A DNA stretch of 64,000 nucleotides, from positions 558,001-622,000 of the forward strand of contig NZ_JAGIOI010000001.1 in NCBI RefSeq assembly GCF_017876675.1, read 5' to 3'. Below the pieces are notes generated by a model. It worked only from the letters and a program-made list of their open reading frames with translations. It was not told where the DNA came from and ran no database searches. Made by a program: the position numbers and the translations under genes. The stretch comes from Arthrobacter stackebrandtii (GTDB lineage: Bacteria > Actinomycetota > Actinomycetes > Actinomycetales > Micrococcaceae). The stretch's first letter is position 1; every line of letters begins with the position of its first letter. Shown one piece after another: positions 34,787 through 42,935 of this stretch.

Positions 34787-35662
34787 ATGATTTCGCCCAC
34801 GGATTCCTCCCCGGCCGCCACGCACGGCTACGTTCTGACGCTCTCCTGCGCCGATACGCCCGGCATTGTGCATGCCGTCTCCGGCTCACTGCTGGAGGCA
34901 GGTTGCAACATCACCGACTCCCAGCAGTACGGCAACCCGGACACCGGCACCTTCTTCATGCGGGTTGCCGTTGACACCACGACGTCGTTCAGCCGGCTCC
35001 GCGAGCACCTTGAGTCGGTTGCCGCGCAGTTTGGGCTCAAGTGGACGCTGCACCGGGCCGGGGCACCGATCCGCACCCTGATCATGGCCTCCAAGGCCGC
35101 ACATTGCCTCAACGACCTCCTCTTCCTGCAGCGCTCCGGCACCCTGCCGGTGGAGATCCCGGCCATCGTCTCCAACCACCGGGACCTGGAGCCGCTCGCC
35201 GAGTTCTACGGCATCCCCTTCCACTACATCCCCGTCACCGCCGGCACCAAGGCCGACGCCGAGGCGGCGCTGCTCGAGCTGGTCGAGGAGCTCGACGTCG
35301 AACTTGTTGTCCTGGCCCGCTACATGCAGGTTCTCTCCGACGACCTCTGCAACCACCTGGCCGGGCGCGCCATCAACATCCACCACTCGTTCCTCCCCTC
35401 GTTCAAGGGCGCCAAGCCGTACCACCAGGCGCATGCCCGCGGCGTGAAGATCATCGGCGCCACGGCGCACTACGTCACGGCGGCGCTGGACGAGGGTCCC
35501 ATCATCGAGCAGGAAGTCATCCGCGTGGACCACGGGCATTCCGTGGAGCAGTTTGTCTCCATGGGCCGCGCGGTCGAGGCCCGCACCCTGGCCCAGGCGG
35601 TGCAGTGGCACGCCGAGCACCGGGTCCTGCTGGACGGGCACCGCACGGTCGTCTTCGACTGA
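34787..35662 (+). CDS. purU: Formyltetrahydrofolate deformylase
   Basis: Hydrolyses 10-formyl-THF to formate and THF, balancing the one-carbon pool. 291 residues from ATG 34787 (GGGGTGA upstream); an in-frame GTG three codons earlier is possible. An N-terminal ACT domain (YVLTLSCADTPGIVHAVSGSLLEAGCNI) precedes the formyltransferase-type domain: IVSNHRDLEPLAEFYGIPFHYIPV and LVVLARYMQVLSDDL. The INIHHSFLPSFKGAKPYHQA segment supplies the catalytic His region. It is divergent from glyA across the riboswitch-bearing leader, so all three neighbours act on folate one-carbon units. Confidence 0.95.
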   Translation: MISPTDSSPAATHGYVLTLSCADTPGIVHAVSGSLLEAGCNITDSQQYGNPDTGTFFMRVAVDTTTSFSRLREHLESVAAQFGLKWTLHRAGAPIRTLIMASKAAHCLNDLLFLQRSGTLPVEIPAIVSNHRDLEPLAEFYGIPFHYIPVTAGTKADAEAALLELVEELDVELVVLARYMQVLSDDLCNHLAGRAINIHHSFLPSFKGAKPYHQAHARGVKIIGATAHYVTAALDEGPIIEQEVIRVDHGHSVEQFVSMGRAVEARTLAQAVQWHAEHRVLLDGHRTVVFD

Positions 35663-35686
35663 CGGCCTCCCGCCCTCCCTGTCGAC

Positions 35687-35751
35687 TGTGACGCAGTTAT
35701 TGCACTGGAAAGCGCTTGCTGTCGCTGATTTGATGCAACTGCTGCGTCACA
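35687..35751. repeat. Imperfect inverted repeat between purU and the permease gene
   Basis: Arms TGTGACGCAGTTATTGCA (35687-35704) and TGCAACTGCTGCGTCACA (35734-35751) pair at 15 of 18 positions around a 29-base centre containing the palindrome AAGCGCTT. The genes on either side converge, so it may be a shared terminator, though no T-run is present. Confidence 0.5.
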
Positions 35752-35754
35752 GAT

Positions 35755-37266
35755 CTAATGAGGGTCAATCGGGGCGGCGGAAAGCACCTCGTAGTCGGGC
35801 TGTGAGAGCGCAGCGACCTTCGAATGGCGGCGGCCGTAGGCAAAGTAGGCAACCTGTCCCACAACCATCCAAAGCAGGAAGACCAGCCAGGTCAGGCCTC
35901 CCAGGTTGATCATCAGGTACACGCACATCAACGCGCCGAGGATTGGCGTCACCGGGTAGAACGCCACCCGGTAGCTGCGCTTGAGTTCGGGGCGGTTTCG
36001 GCGCAGGTAGACAACGGAGACGTTGACCAGGGCGAAGGCAAACAAGGTTCCGATGCTGGTTGCATCCGCCAGGGCGCCCAGCGGCACGAGTCCGGCCGTC
36101 AGGGCGACGGCGATGCCAACGATCAGCGTGCCGGCAACGGGTGTGCCGCGCTTGGCCGAGATCCGGCCAAACACCTTTGGCACCAGACCGTCGCGCGACA
36201 TGGAGACCAGGATCCGGGTCTGGCCGTACAGCACGGCCAGCACAACGCTGGTGATGGCCAGCACCGCGCCGATGGCGAACACTGCTCCAATCCACGGCTT
36301 GCCGGTGATCTCCAGCAGGATCTGGACCAGGGCCGCCTCGGTGCCGTCAAACCACGTCCAGTCGCGGGCGCCGATGGCGGCAACGGCCACCAGGACGTAG
36401 ACCGAGGTGACAATCACCATGGACAGCATGATGGCCCGGGGCAGGTCGCGCTGCGGGTTGCGGGCTTCTTCGCCGGCCGTGGAGGCGGCGTCAAAACCGA
36501 TGTAGGAGAAGAACACCCGTGATGCCGCGGCCGATACACCGGCGGTGCCCATGGGCAGCAGCGGGTCGAAGTTGCCGGCGTTGAACGCGGTGAAGGCCAC
36601 GGCACAGAAGAACAACAGGATCACAATCTTGATGAGCACAATGGCGGTGTTGACCCAGGCGCTTTCACGGGCCCCGCGCATGAGGAGCACCATGCACAGC
36701 AGCACGATGACCATGGCGGGCAGGTTCATGACACCGCCGGAACCGGGCGGTTGGGACACAAAGTCGGGCAGCACCCATCCCAGGCCCGCCACGGATTCGT
36801 TGATGTACTGGCCGGCGCCCACCGCAACGGCAGCCACGGAGACGGCGTATTCCAGCACCAGGCACCAGCCGCAGATCCATGCCATGCCTTCGCCCAAAGT
36901 CGCATAGGTATAGGAGTAGCTGGAACCGGACACCGGCACCATGCCGGCCATTTCCGCATAGGAGATTGCTGAGAGCAGCGCCGCAACACCGGCGATCAGG
37001 AAAGAAATGAAGATGGCGGGGCCGGCCATCGGCACGGAGTCCCCCAGGATCACAAAGATGCCGGTGCCCAGGGTTGCGCCAACGCTGATCATGGTCAGCT
37101 GCAGGACGCCGAAGCTCCTGACCAGCTTGCGCCCCTCGGTGCCGCTGCCCGCCTCCTGGACCATCTGTGCAATCGGCTTGCGCCGCAGCAGCTGGCGGCC
37201 CAGCCCCAGTGAAGGACCGGAGCGGCCGGCAGACTTCGCGGCGCGCGGCTCATCCAATGCTGACAT
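35755..37266 (-). CDS. APC-superfamily amino acid permease (cationic amino acid transporter-like)
   Basis: 503 residues with about twelve to fourteen membrane spans. The first span region FGVLQLTMISVGATLGTGIFVILGD carries the substrate-binding GAxxGTGIF motif of APC transporters. YAEMAGMVPVSGSSYSYTYATLGEGMAWICGW and FFSYIGFDAASTAGEEARNPQRDLP are typical of the CAT/YfnA-type subgroup. The basic N-terminus (QLLRRKPIAQMVQEA) fits this subgroup as well. It likely imports amino acids by proton symport; cationic substrates are an inference from similarity. Upstream is a 255-bp gap with no recognised gene. Confidence 0.87.
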   Translation of the reverse strand: MSALDEPRAAKSAGRSGPSLGLGRQLLRRKPIAQMVQEAGSGTEGRKLVRSFGVLQLTMISVGATLGTGIFVILGDSVPMAGPAIFISFLIAGVAALLSAISYAEMAGMVPVSGSSYSYTYATLGEGMAWICGWCLVLEYAVSVAAVAVGAGQYINESVAGLGWVLPDFVSQPPGSGGVMNLPAMVIVLLCMVLLMRGARESAWVNTAIVLIKIVILLFFCAVAFTAFNAGNFDPLLPMGTAGVSAAASRVFFSYIGFDAASTAGEEARNPQRDLPRAIMLSMVIVTSVYVLVAVAAIGARDWTWFDGTEAALVQILLEITGKPWIGAVFAIGAVLAITSVVLAVLYGQTRILVSMSRDGLVPKVFGRISAKRGTPVAGTLIVGIAVALTAGLVPLGALADATSIGTLFAFALVNVSVVYLRRNRPELKRSYRVAFYPVTPILGALMCVYLMINLGGLTWLVFLLWMVVGQVAYFAYGRRHSKVAALSQPDYEVLSAAPIDPH

Positions 37267-37521
37267 CCAACGTGTTTCCGATCTGTGGTCCCGGACGGCA
37301 GGTGCGTCTGCCGTCCCTCGCGTTTCCAGTCCGCCGCCCAGCCTGGGCGGCGCCGCGGGCGGTCATGCCGCCAGGCCCGCCGGGCGATGTGGGCCCGCAG
37401 TCCGGAAGCGTTTCGCGGGCGTGAGGCGACATGCAAGTTTATCGTGTCACGACCGGCGCCCATGGGCTGCAGGGGTGGAATGCACAGTGGACTGTGTCAC
37501 TGCGGGCAAGGCATGGTCCGG

Positions 37522-38628
37522 TCAGGGGTGGACCAGCTCGATCCCGGCCAGGGCGATGACCGCCACGAGCAGCGTGGAGGCCGCAGCGAGTATGAATGGC
37601 CGCGCACCCACCTTCACCAGGCTGCGGACCTTCACGCCGCATCCCAGGGCGAACATGGCGGCCGCAAGCAGTGCCGTCTGCACCAGGGCTCCCGCATGGA
37701 CCGCGGCATCCGGCAGGTCCACCGCGGAGCGCAGCAGCACCATGGCCAGGAAGCCCACGATGAAAAGCGGCACAATGGGCGGCCGCTTTTCACCGGGCTT
37801 GGCCGTTCCCGCGCGGCGCTGCCGCAGGCTGAGGACGGCCATGACGGGAGCCAGCATCAGGACCCGTGCCAGTTTCACCACCACGGCAACGCCCAGCGCC
37901 CCTCCCCCGATGATCCCGCCGGCAGCCACCACCTGGGCAATCTCGTGAATGGAGCCGCCGGCCCACATCCCGTTCAGTTCCGGGCCCATGCCCAGCAGCC
38001 CGCCCAGCAGCGGAACCAGCGGAATCATGAGCGTGCCAAAGATGACCACCAGCGCCACGGCCGTGACCACGTCCTCCTCCTCGGCCTCGATGCCGCCCTC
38101 GGCCCCCGCGACGGCGGCCGCGCCGCAAATGGAGAAGCCGCAGGCAATGAGCAGCACCTGCGAGCGCCGCAGCTTCAGCAGCCCACCCATCAGGACCGTG
38201 CCGAAGATGCCCCCGGCCACAATGCACACAATAACCACCAGCATGGGTGCCCCCAGTGCGGCAATGTCGGAGAGGACCAGCTGCAGGCCCAGGAACACAA
38301 TGCCCCAGCGCAGCAGCCTCTTGGCCGCGACGGCGATTCCCGGCGCCACGGCCTCGGGCAGCCGCACCGTGTTGGCGACAACCACCCCCAGCACAATGGC
38401 AACGATGAGCGGGCTGAGCGCCGGCAGCAGTGCATTGACGGACAGGGCTGCGGCGACGGCGGCTGCGCAAAGGAGCAGCCCCGGCGCATTCCGCTTCAGT
38501 TCGACCCTGACAGATTGGAAGGGGGCGCCGAAACGCGCGGCGGCGCAGGTGCGCAAGGCGCTGGCGCGGCGGGGCGCGGTGGCGGGTGCCGCCGTCGTGC
38601 CTGGAAATTGCCTGGTTGGAGTAGCCAT
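37522..38628 (-). CDS. YeiH-family putative sulfate exporter
   Basis: 368 residues with ten or more membrane spans. The N-terminal 40 residues are Ala/Arg/Thr-rich and may be over-called. The family core is evident: LLPALSPLIVAIVLGVVVAN, KRLLRWGIVFLGLQL, CGFSICGAAAVAGAEGGIEAEEEDVVTAVALV, MWAGGSIHEIAQVVAAG and FALGCGVKVRSLVKVGARP. YeiH/PSE proteins (Cons_hypoth698) are linked to sulfur compounds by association with LysR regulators, but transport has little direct proof. It is divergent from a LysR gene 71 bp away, the usual family arrangement. Confidence 0.88.
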   Translation of the reverse strand: MATPTRQFPGTTAAPATAPRRASALRTCAAARFGAPFQSVRVELKRNAPGLLLCAAAVAAALSVNALLPALSPLIVAIVLGVVVANTVRLPEAVAPGIAVAAKRLLRWGIVFLGLQLVLSDIAALGAPMLVVIVCIVAGGIFGTVLMGGLLKLRRSQVLLIACGFSICGAAAVAGAEGGIEAEEEDVVTAVALVVIFGTLMIPLVPLLGGLLGMGPELNGMWAGGSIHEIAQVVAAGGIIGGGALGVAVVVKLARVLMLAPVMAVLSLRQRRAGTAKPGEKRPPIVPLFIVGFLAMVLLRSAVDLPDAAVHAGALVQTALLAAAMFALGCGVKVRSLVKVGARPFILAAASTLLVAVIALAGIELVHP

Positions 38629-38685
38629 GCCCCCATGCTTCCAGCGTCGCGTACCCGCCGGTAGACGGGAGTTTCGCATCGGGTT

Positions 38686-38700
38686 ATATGCTTTCCATAT
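38686..38700. promoter_or_regulatory. Candidate LysR operator at the lysR/yeiH divergent region
   Basis: ATATG-CTTTC-CATAT is a perfect 5-5-5 inverted repeat ending in the LysR start codon. LysR proteins bind short interrupted palindromes in the region they share with the divergent target gene. The position suggests autoregulation; this is inference. Confidence 0.4.
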
Positions 38701-39595
38701 GACTGAGAACTGGCCCAACCTGCAGGTCCTGGAACTGTTCGTGGCCGTTGTGGACACGGGCAGCGTGGCGGCCGGGGCGCGGAAGGTGGGCATGGCCCAG
38801 CCCAATGCGAGCCGGGCCGTGGCCGATCTGGAGGCCGCGCTCAGGACCACGCTGCTGGAGCGCAGCCCGCGGGGTTCGGCACCCACGGAGTCCGGGCTGT
38901 CGCTTGCCGTCCAGGCGCGGGAGCTGCTGGAATCGGCCGCCCGGTTCAACGACTGGTTTCGCTCCAGCCACACGGCCGAAACCCGGGAACTGCGGGTGGG
39001 GGCCAGCATGACCATTGCTGAAACCCTCCTCCCGGCCTGGCTGGCGGAAGTCCGACGGCGCCTGCCCCACCTGCGCATTGAGGTGCGCGTGCTGAATTCC
39101 GCACAGGTGCTCCACCAGGTGCAGCAGGGCGAGCTGCAGCTGGGCTTTGTGGAGACACCGAATGTGCCAGTGCGACTCAACGCAATGGTGGTCCGGGAAG
39201 ACAAGCTGCTGGTGGTGGTCCCGCCGGGCCACGATTGGTCTGGGCGCACGGGCAGGATTTCCCTGCAGGAATTGGCCAACACACCCCTGGTGGTCAGGGA
39301 ACCCGGGTCCGGAACACGCGAGGCCCTGGCGGAACTGCTGGCAGGGCACTCCCCCGTGGAACCGGCGCAGGTGCTGGGCAGCAACGCGGCGGTGCGGGTG
39401 TCGGTGGCCTCGGGCGCCGGGCCCGCGGCCCTCAGCGAGCTGGCCCTGCACGAGCAGCTCGCCAGCGGCGACCTGCTGAGCGTCCCCTTCGAGGGCCAGG
39501 GCATCAGCCGTCCGCTCACGGCCGTGTGGTCGGGCCCGCAGCGGCTGGCCGGGCCGGCGGCGGAACTGGTGGCCGTTGCCAGGGCCGGCGTCTGA
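38699..39595 (+). CDS. LysR-family transcriptional regulator
   Basis: 298 residues. The N-terminal winged helix-turn-helix reads LQVLELFVAVVDTGSVAAGARKVGMAQPNASRAVADLEAALRTTLLERSPRG, the standard LysR layout. The effector domain begins LRVGASMTIAETLLPAWLAEVRRRLP and includes LGFVETPNVP and VVVPPGHDW. Long upstream frame extensions exist but run through the divergent yeiH gene and are shadows. Its location next to yeiH matches the widespread lysR-yeiH module, so yeiH is the probable target; the effector is unknown. Confidence 0.93.
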   Translation: MTENWPNLQVLELFVAVVDTGSVAAGARKVGMAQPNASRAVADLEAALRTTLLERSPRGSAPTESGLSLAVQARELLESAARFNDWFRSSHTAETRELRVGASMTIAETLLPAWLAEVRRRLPHLRIEVRVLNSAQVLHQVQQGELQLGFVETPNVPVRLNAMVVREDKLLVVVPPGHDWSGRTGRISLQELANTPLVVREPGSGTREALAELLAGHSPVEPAQVLGSNAAVRVSVASGAGPAALSELALHEQLASGDLLSVPFEGQGISRPLTAVWSGPQRLAGPAAELVAVARAGV

Positions 39596-39703
39596 GACGT
39601 TCGCGGCGGCTTGAGCGGCGGGCACCGGCAGGCCGCACGGCGCCCGGGCCGCGCATGCCGCGCCAACCCGAAATCGTGCCGCAACTGCCGCTAGGCTTGC
39701 ACC

Positions 39704-40693
39704 ATGCAGACTCATGTACTTGGAAAAACCAACCGCACCGTGTCCGCCGTCGGACTGGGAACCTGGCAGCTGGGCGCCGACTGGGGCGATGTCAGCGAGG
39801 CCGACGCCCTGGCAGTGTTGGCCGCCTCCGCCGATGCCGGCGTCACGTTTTTTGACACCGCGGACGTCTACGGCGACGGGCGCAGCGAGGCGCTGATCGG
39901 GCAGTTCCTGCGCAGCCGCGGCGAGGGCCACGGCATCACCGTCGCCACCAAGATGGGCCGCCGCATGGAACAGCTGCCGGAAAACTACGTCATGGAGAAC
40001 TTCCGCGCCTGGACCGACCGCTCCCGCAAGAACCTGGGCGTGGACACCCTGGACCTGGTCCAGCTGCACTGCCCGCCCAGCGCCGTCGTCACCTCCGACG
40101 AGGTGTACGACGCCCTGGACACGCTGGTCGCCGAGGGTGCCATCGCCGCCTACGGACTCAGCGTGGAGACGTGCCAGCAGGCCCTCGACGCCATCGCCCG
40201 TCCCAACGTGGCCACCATCCAGATCATCCTCAACGCCTTCCGCCTCAAGCCGCTCGACGCGGTGCTGCCGGCGGCGCGGGAGGCCGGGGTGGGCATCATC
40301 GCCCGCGTCCCGCTCGCCAGCGGCCTGCTCACCGGCAAGTACACCGCCGAAACGACCTTCGCCGAAAACGACCACCGCAACTTCAACCGGGACGGCAGCC
40401 ACTTCGATGTGGGCGAAACCTTTTCCGGCGTTGACTTCGCCGTGGGGCTTGAAGCTGCGGACAGGTTCTCGGCACTGGCCGACGGCGTGGACGGCACCAC
40501 CACGCAGGCCGCCCTCGCCTGGGTGGCCCAGCTGGACGGCGTCTCCTCCGTCATCCCCGGGGCCCGCTCCACCGGCCAGGCAGAGGCGAACGCAGCCGCC
40601 GGGTCCATGGCACCTCTCGGCGCGGACTTCACCGACGGCGTCCGCGGCATCTACGACGACTTGCTGCGCGCCGGCATCCACCCCCGCTGGTAG
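39704..40693 (+). CDS. Aldo/keto reductase
   Basis: 329-residue TIM-barrel NADPH oxidoreductase. Active-site elements are FFDTADVYGDGRSEALIG (catalytic Asp and Tyr) and ITVATKMGRR (Lys). The catalytic His motif reads DLVQLHCPP. The C-terminal cofactor loop VSSVIPGARSTGQAEANAAA is typical of AKR families. It resembles general-stress-type actinobacterial AKRs; the substrate is not deducible. A gamma-carbonic anhydrase gene follows after 33 bp and is probably cotranscribed. Confidence 0.9.
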   Translation: MQTHVLGKTNRTVSAVGLGTWQLGADWGDVSEADALAVLAASADAGVTFFDTADVYGDGRSEALIGQFLRSRGEGHGITVATKMGRRMEQLPENYVMENFRAWTDRSRKNLGVDTLDLVQLHCPPSAVVTSDEVYDALDTLVAEGAIAAYGLSVETCQQALDAIARPNVATIQIILNAFRLKPLDAVLPAAREAGVGIIARVPLASGLLTGKYTAETTFAENDHRNFNRDGSHFDVGETFSGVDFAVGLEAADRFSALADGVDGTTTQAALAWVAQLDGVSSVIPGARSTGQAEANAAAGSMAPLGADFTDGVRGIYDDLLRAGIHPRW

Positions 40694-40726
40694 CAGCATC
40701 CACCCTCCACCAGAAAAGGACCCGCA

Positions 40727-41254
40727 ATGAAGCAACTGATCACCTTTGACGGCAGCACCCCCACCGTCCACGCCACCGCCTTTCTCGCCCACAGCGCCGT
40801 CATCATCGGCCAGGCCGCCATCGGCGCACACTCCAGCGCGTTCTACGGAGTGGTGGTGCGCGGGGACACCAACTCCATCTCGGTGGGCGAGGGCAGCAAT
40901 CTCCAGGACAACGTGGTGCTGCATGCTGACCCCGGCTTCCCCACCCGCGTCGGCAACGGCGTCAGTGTGGGGCACGGCGCCGTCGTCCACGGCTGCATCG
41001 TGGAGGACGACTGCCTGATCGGCATGGGTGCCACCATCATGAACGGTGCGGTGATCGGCGCCGGATCCCTGGTGGCCGGCGGCGCGGTGGTCCTTGAAGG
41101 CGCGCTCATCCCGCCCGGCTCCCTCGTGGCCGGCGTCCCTGCCAAGGTGCGAAGGACCCTCACCGCCGAGGAACTCGAGCATGTCCGCGAAAACGCCCGC
41201 AACTACGTCACACTGGCTGGCAAGCACAAGGCGCTGCAAGGCCAGCCGGAGTAG
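40727..41254 (+). CDS. Gamma-carbonic anhydrase-family hexapeptide-repeat protein
   Basis: 175 residues folding as a left-handed beta-helix: repeated [LIV]G-x4 hexapeptides (VIIGQAAIGAHSSAFYGVVVRGD, IGMGATIMNGAVIGAGSLVAGGAVV). The three zinc-ligand histidines of the family fit VVLHADPG, VGHGAVVHGC. PPGSLVAGVPAKVRRTLT is the standard C-terminal helix lead. Family members include CamH-type carbonic anhydrases and acyl-carnitine-related PaaY/CaiE; the exact activity is unproven. A strong terminator lies 26 bp after the stop. Confidence 0.9.
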   Translation: MKQLITFDGSTPTVHATAFLAHSAVIIGQAAIGAHSSAFYGVVVRGDTNSISVGEGSNLQDNVVLHADPGFPTRVGNGVSVGHGAVVHGCIVEDDCLIGMGATIMNGAVIGAGSLVAGGAVVLEGALIPPGSLVAGVPAKVRRTLTAEELEHVRENARNYVTLAGKHKALQGQPE

Positions 41255-41280
41255 CCGTTCCCCGGTGCGTCCGGGCGCAC

Positions 41281-41333
41281 AAGGCCCCCTCCGCCGTCGT
41301 TCCTGATGTACGACGGCGAAGGGGGCCTTTTGC
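41281..41333 (+). terminator. Terminator built from the CGCCGTCGT inverted repeat
   Basis: AAGGCCCCCT... (41281-41300) pairs at 19 of 20 positions with 41310-41329, followed by TTTT. It ends the aldo/keto reductase - carbonic anhydrase operon. The tip of the stem, CCGCCGTCGT/ACGACGGCG, is the sequence shared with the other hairpins of the dispersed family. Confidence 0.88.
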
Positions 41334-41569
41334 CTGCCCGGCACCTTTGGCGGGCCGGCTTGGGAGCGACCGTTGCAACAAAATCAACAAATTACGGACA
41401 ATATTGTGGGCTTTTGCGTCCGGCAGAGGCATCCGCAGCACCCAGAATGCCCTATTTGGTGAGGTTTTTACCCATTTTTGTGTTTTGCGTTAAGTGAAAT
41501 TCAACTGGAGTTATGCTTTTTGTGTTCATATCTTGACTACAAGTGCCTTTGTGATGCACGCTACTACCC
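41334..41569. other. AT-richer promoter region ahead of the ROK gene
   Basis: With the terminator before it this makes a 315-bp gap. It is clearly richer in A/T than its surroundings, for example CAACAAAATCAACAAATTAC near 41375. I see no gene. A TTGACT at 41533-41538 could be a -35 element but lacks a convincing -10 at proper spacing. Confidence 0.4.
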
Positions 41570-42763
41570 ATGAACAATTCACCCGGTCTGCCAGCCGCCG
41601 CCAGCCCAAAACCAGGGTCGCAGTCCGCACTGAGGCAGCGCAATGAGCAGCTGATCGTGGCATCGCTGCGTGAAAATGGTGCCCTGACCCAGGCCGATCT
41701 GGCCCGCGTCACCGGCCTGTCCACCGCCACGATTTCCAACATCGTCAAGGCGATGTGCGCCAGCGGGCTCGCAACCACGGAGCCCACCACCAGCTCGGGT
41801 CGGCGCGCGCTGGCGGTGTCGCTGCTGGAGACGCCGGATGTGGCAGCAGGCATCGACTTTGGCCGCAGCCATGTGCGGATCATCCTGGCAAGCCCCGGAT
41901 TCGCGGTGAAGGCGGAGAAATTTGTCCAGCTTCCCGTGGGTCACTTGGCGAGGGAGAGCATCGCAACGGCCGCGGCCATGCTGGAGAGCCTGCTCGCGGA
42001 GTCGGGCATCGCCCGCAGCCAGGTCACGGGTGCGGGGGTAGGTGTCCCCGGGCCCATCGACCACCGCACCGGCACGGTGATCCGCGGCGCCATCCTGCCG
42101 GAATGGGTGGGCGTGGACATTGTCTCGCAGCTTGAACAGGCACTGCGGATGCCGGTCTTTGCCGACAACGACGCCAACCTGGGCGCCCTGGCGCAGGTCA
42201 CCTGGGGCGAACACCGCACCGTGCGGGACCTCATGTTCCTGAAGATTGGCAGCGGCATAGGTGCCGGACTAATCCTCAACGGGTCCCCGTATTACGGGCA
42301 CACGGGCATCACCGGCGAGATCGGGCACGCCCCCATTTTTGACCAGGGCCTCGTCTGCCGCTGCGGAAATCGGGGCTGCCTGGAGACCGTCGCCTCAACC
42401 GCCGTCATGATCGAACTGCTCAGCCGCGGCGAACCCGCACCCCTGAGCGTTTCCGACGTCATCGACCGCGCCATGTCGGGCGACGCCGCCACATTGAGGG
42501 TCATCGACGACGCCGGCATGGCCGTGGGCAAGGCGGTTGCCAACGTTGCCAACATGATCAATCCAGAGATCATCGTGGTGGGAGGCCCGCTGGCCCCGCT
42601 GGGCGAAACACTGCTCGCCCCCATCCGCCGGGGACTGGTCCGCCATGCAGTGCCTGCCGTCGGCGAGGGCACGGTGGTTGCCATGTCGTCGCTGGGCGAC
42701 CGCGCCGAGGCCCTGGGCGCCATTTCACTGGCGCTGAGCCACAGCCGCCACTGGCCCCGATAG
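41570..42763 (+). CDS. ROK-family transcriptional regulator
   Basis: 397 residues. An N-terminal helix-turn-helix (LRENGALTQADLARVTGLSTATISNIVKAM) joins a ROK sugar-kinase-like domain with AGIDFGRSHVRI (phosphate loop), GVPGPIDHRTGTV and NDANLGALAQ. The zinc-binding CRCGNRGCLETVAS cluster follows. Such proteins (NagC/Mlc/XylR type) repress sugar uptake genes and respond to sugar or sugar phosphate. The sugar ABC operon begins 172 bp downstream on the same strand and is the likely target. I found no glycoside hydrolase beside it to narrow the sugar. Confidence 0.93.
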   Translation: MNNSPGLPAAASPKPGSQSALRQRNEQLIVASLRENGALTQADLARVTGLSTATISNIVKAMCASGLATTEPTTSSGRRALAVSLLETPDVAAGIDFGRSHVRIILASPGFAVKAEKFVQLPVGHLARESIATAAAMLESLLAESGIARSQVTGAGVGVPGPIDHRTGTVIRGAILPEWVGVDIVSQLEQALRMPVFADNDANLGALAQVTWGEHRTVRDLMFLKIGSGIGAGLILNGSPYYGHTGITGEIGHAPIFDQGLVCRCGNRGCLETVASTAVMIELLSRGEPAPLSVSDVIDRAMSGDAATLRVIDDAGMAVGKAVANVANMINPEIIVVGGPLAPLGETLLAPIRRGLVRHAVPAVGEGTVVAMSSLGDRAEALGAISLALSHSRHWPR

Positions 42764-42837
42764 CCTTCAAATCCCCGGCCCCGCGCGCCGGCAGGTCCGC
42801 CGCCGGCACACCGTTACCAATCCGTTGTGTTAAATAG

Positions 42838-42866
42838 TTGACGGCAAAGAGTGATGCAGGTAACTT
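42838..42866 (+). promoter_or_regulatory. Sigma-70-type promoter of the sugar ABC operon
   Basis: TTGACG (42838-42843), exactly 17 bp, then TAACTT (42861-42866), about 70 bp ahead of the binding-protein start. The AT-rich TTGTGTTAAATAGTTGAC just upstream (42823-42841) is a plausible site for the ROK repressor. Confidence 0.65.
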
Positions 42867-42935
42867 TTGGAGAGCGGGCATTTCAAATGCACGCTCGGAT
42901 CATCATTTTCGAACAATTTTTCACGGAGGAACAAT

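Noticed and set aside
38585-38602. GCCGCCGTCGTGCC near the yeiH start as an intergenic arm indicating a later start codon
   Set aside because: No in-frame ATG, GTG or TTG with a ribosome-binding site lies between it and the first membrane span, so the start was kept.
38684-41344. 886-codon minus-strand open frame
   Set aside because: It is antisense to the LysR, aldo/keto reductase and carbonic anhydrase genes, which all have clear motifs; the frame is a GC-skew shadow.
41533-41569. TTGACT as -35 of the ROK gene promoter
   Set aside because: No acceptable -10 hexamer lies 16-18 bp downstream; the nearest TACTAC is too far.
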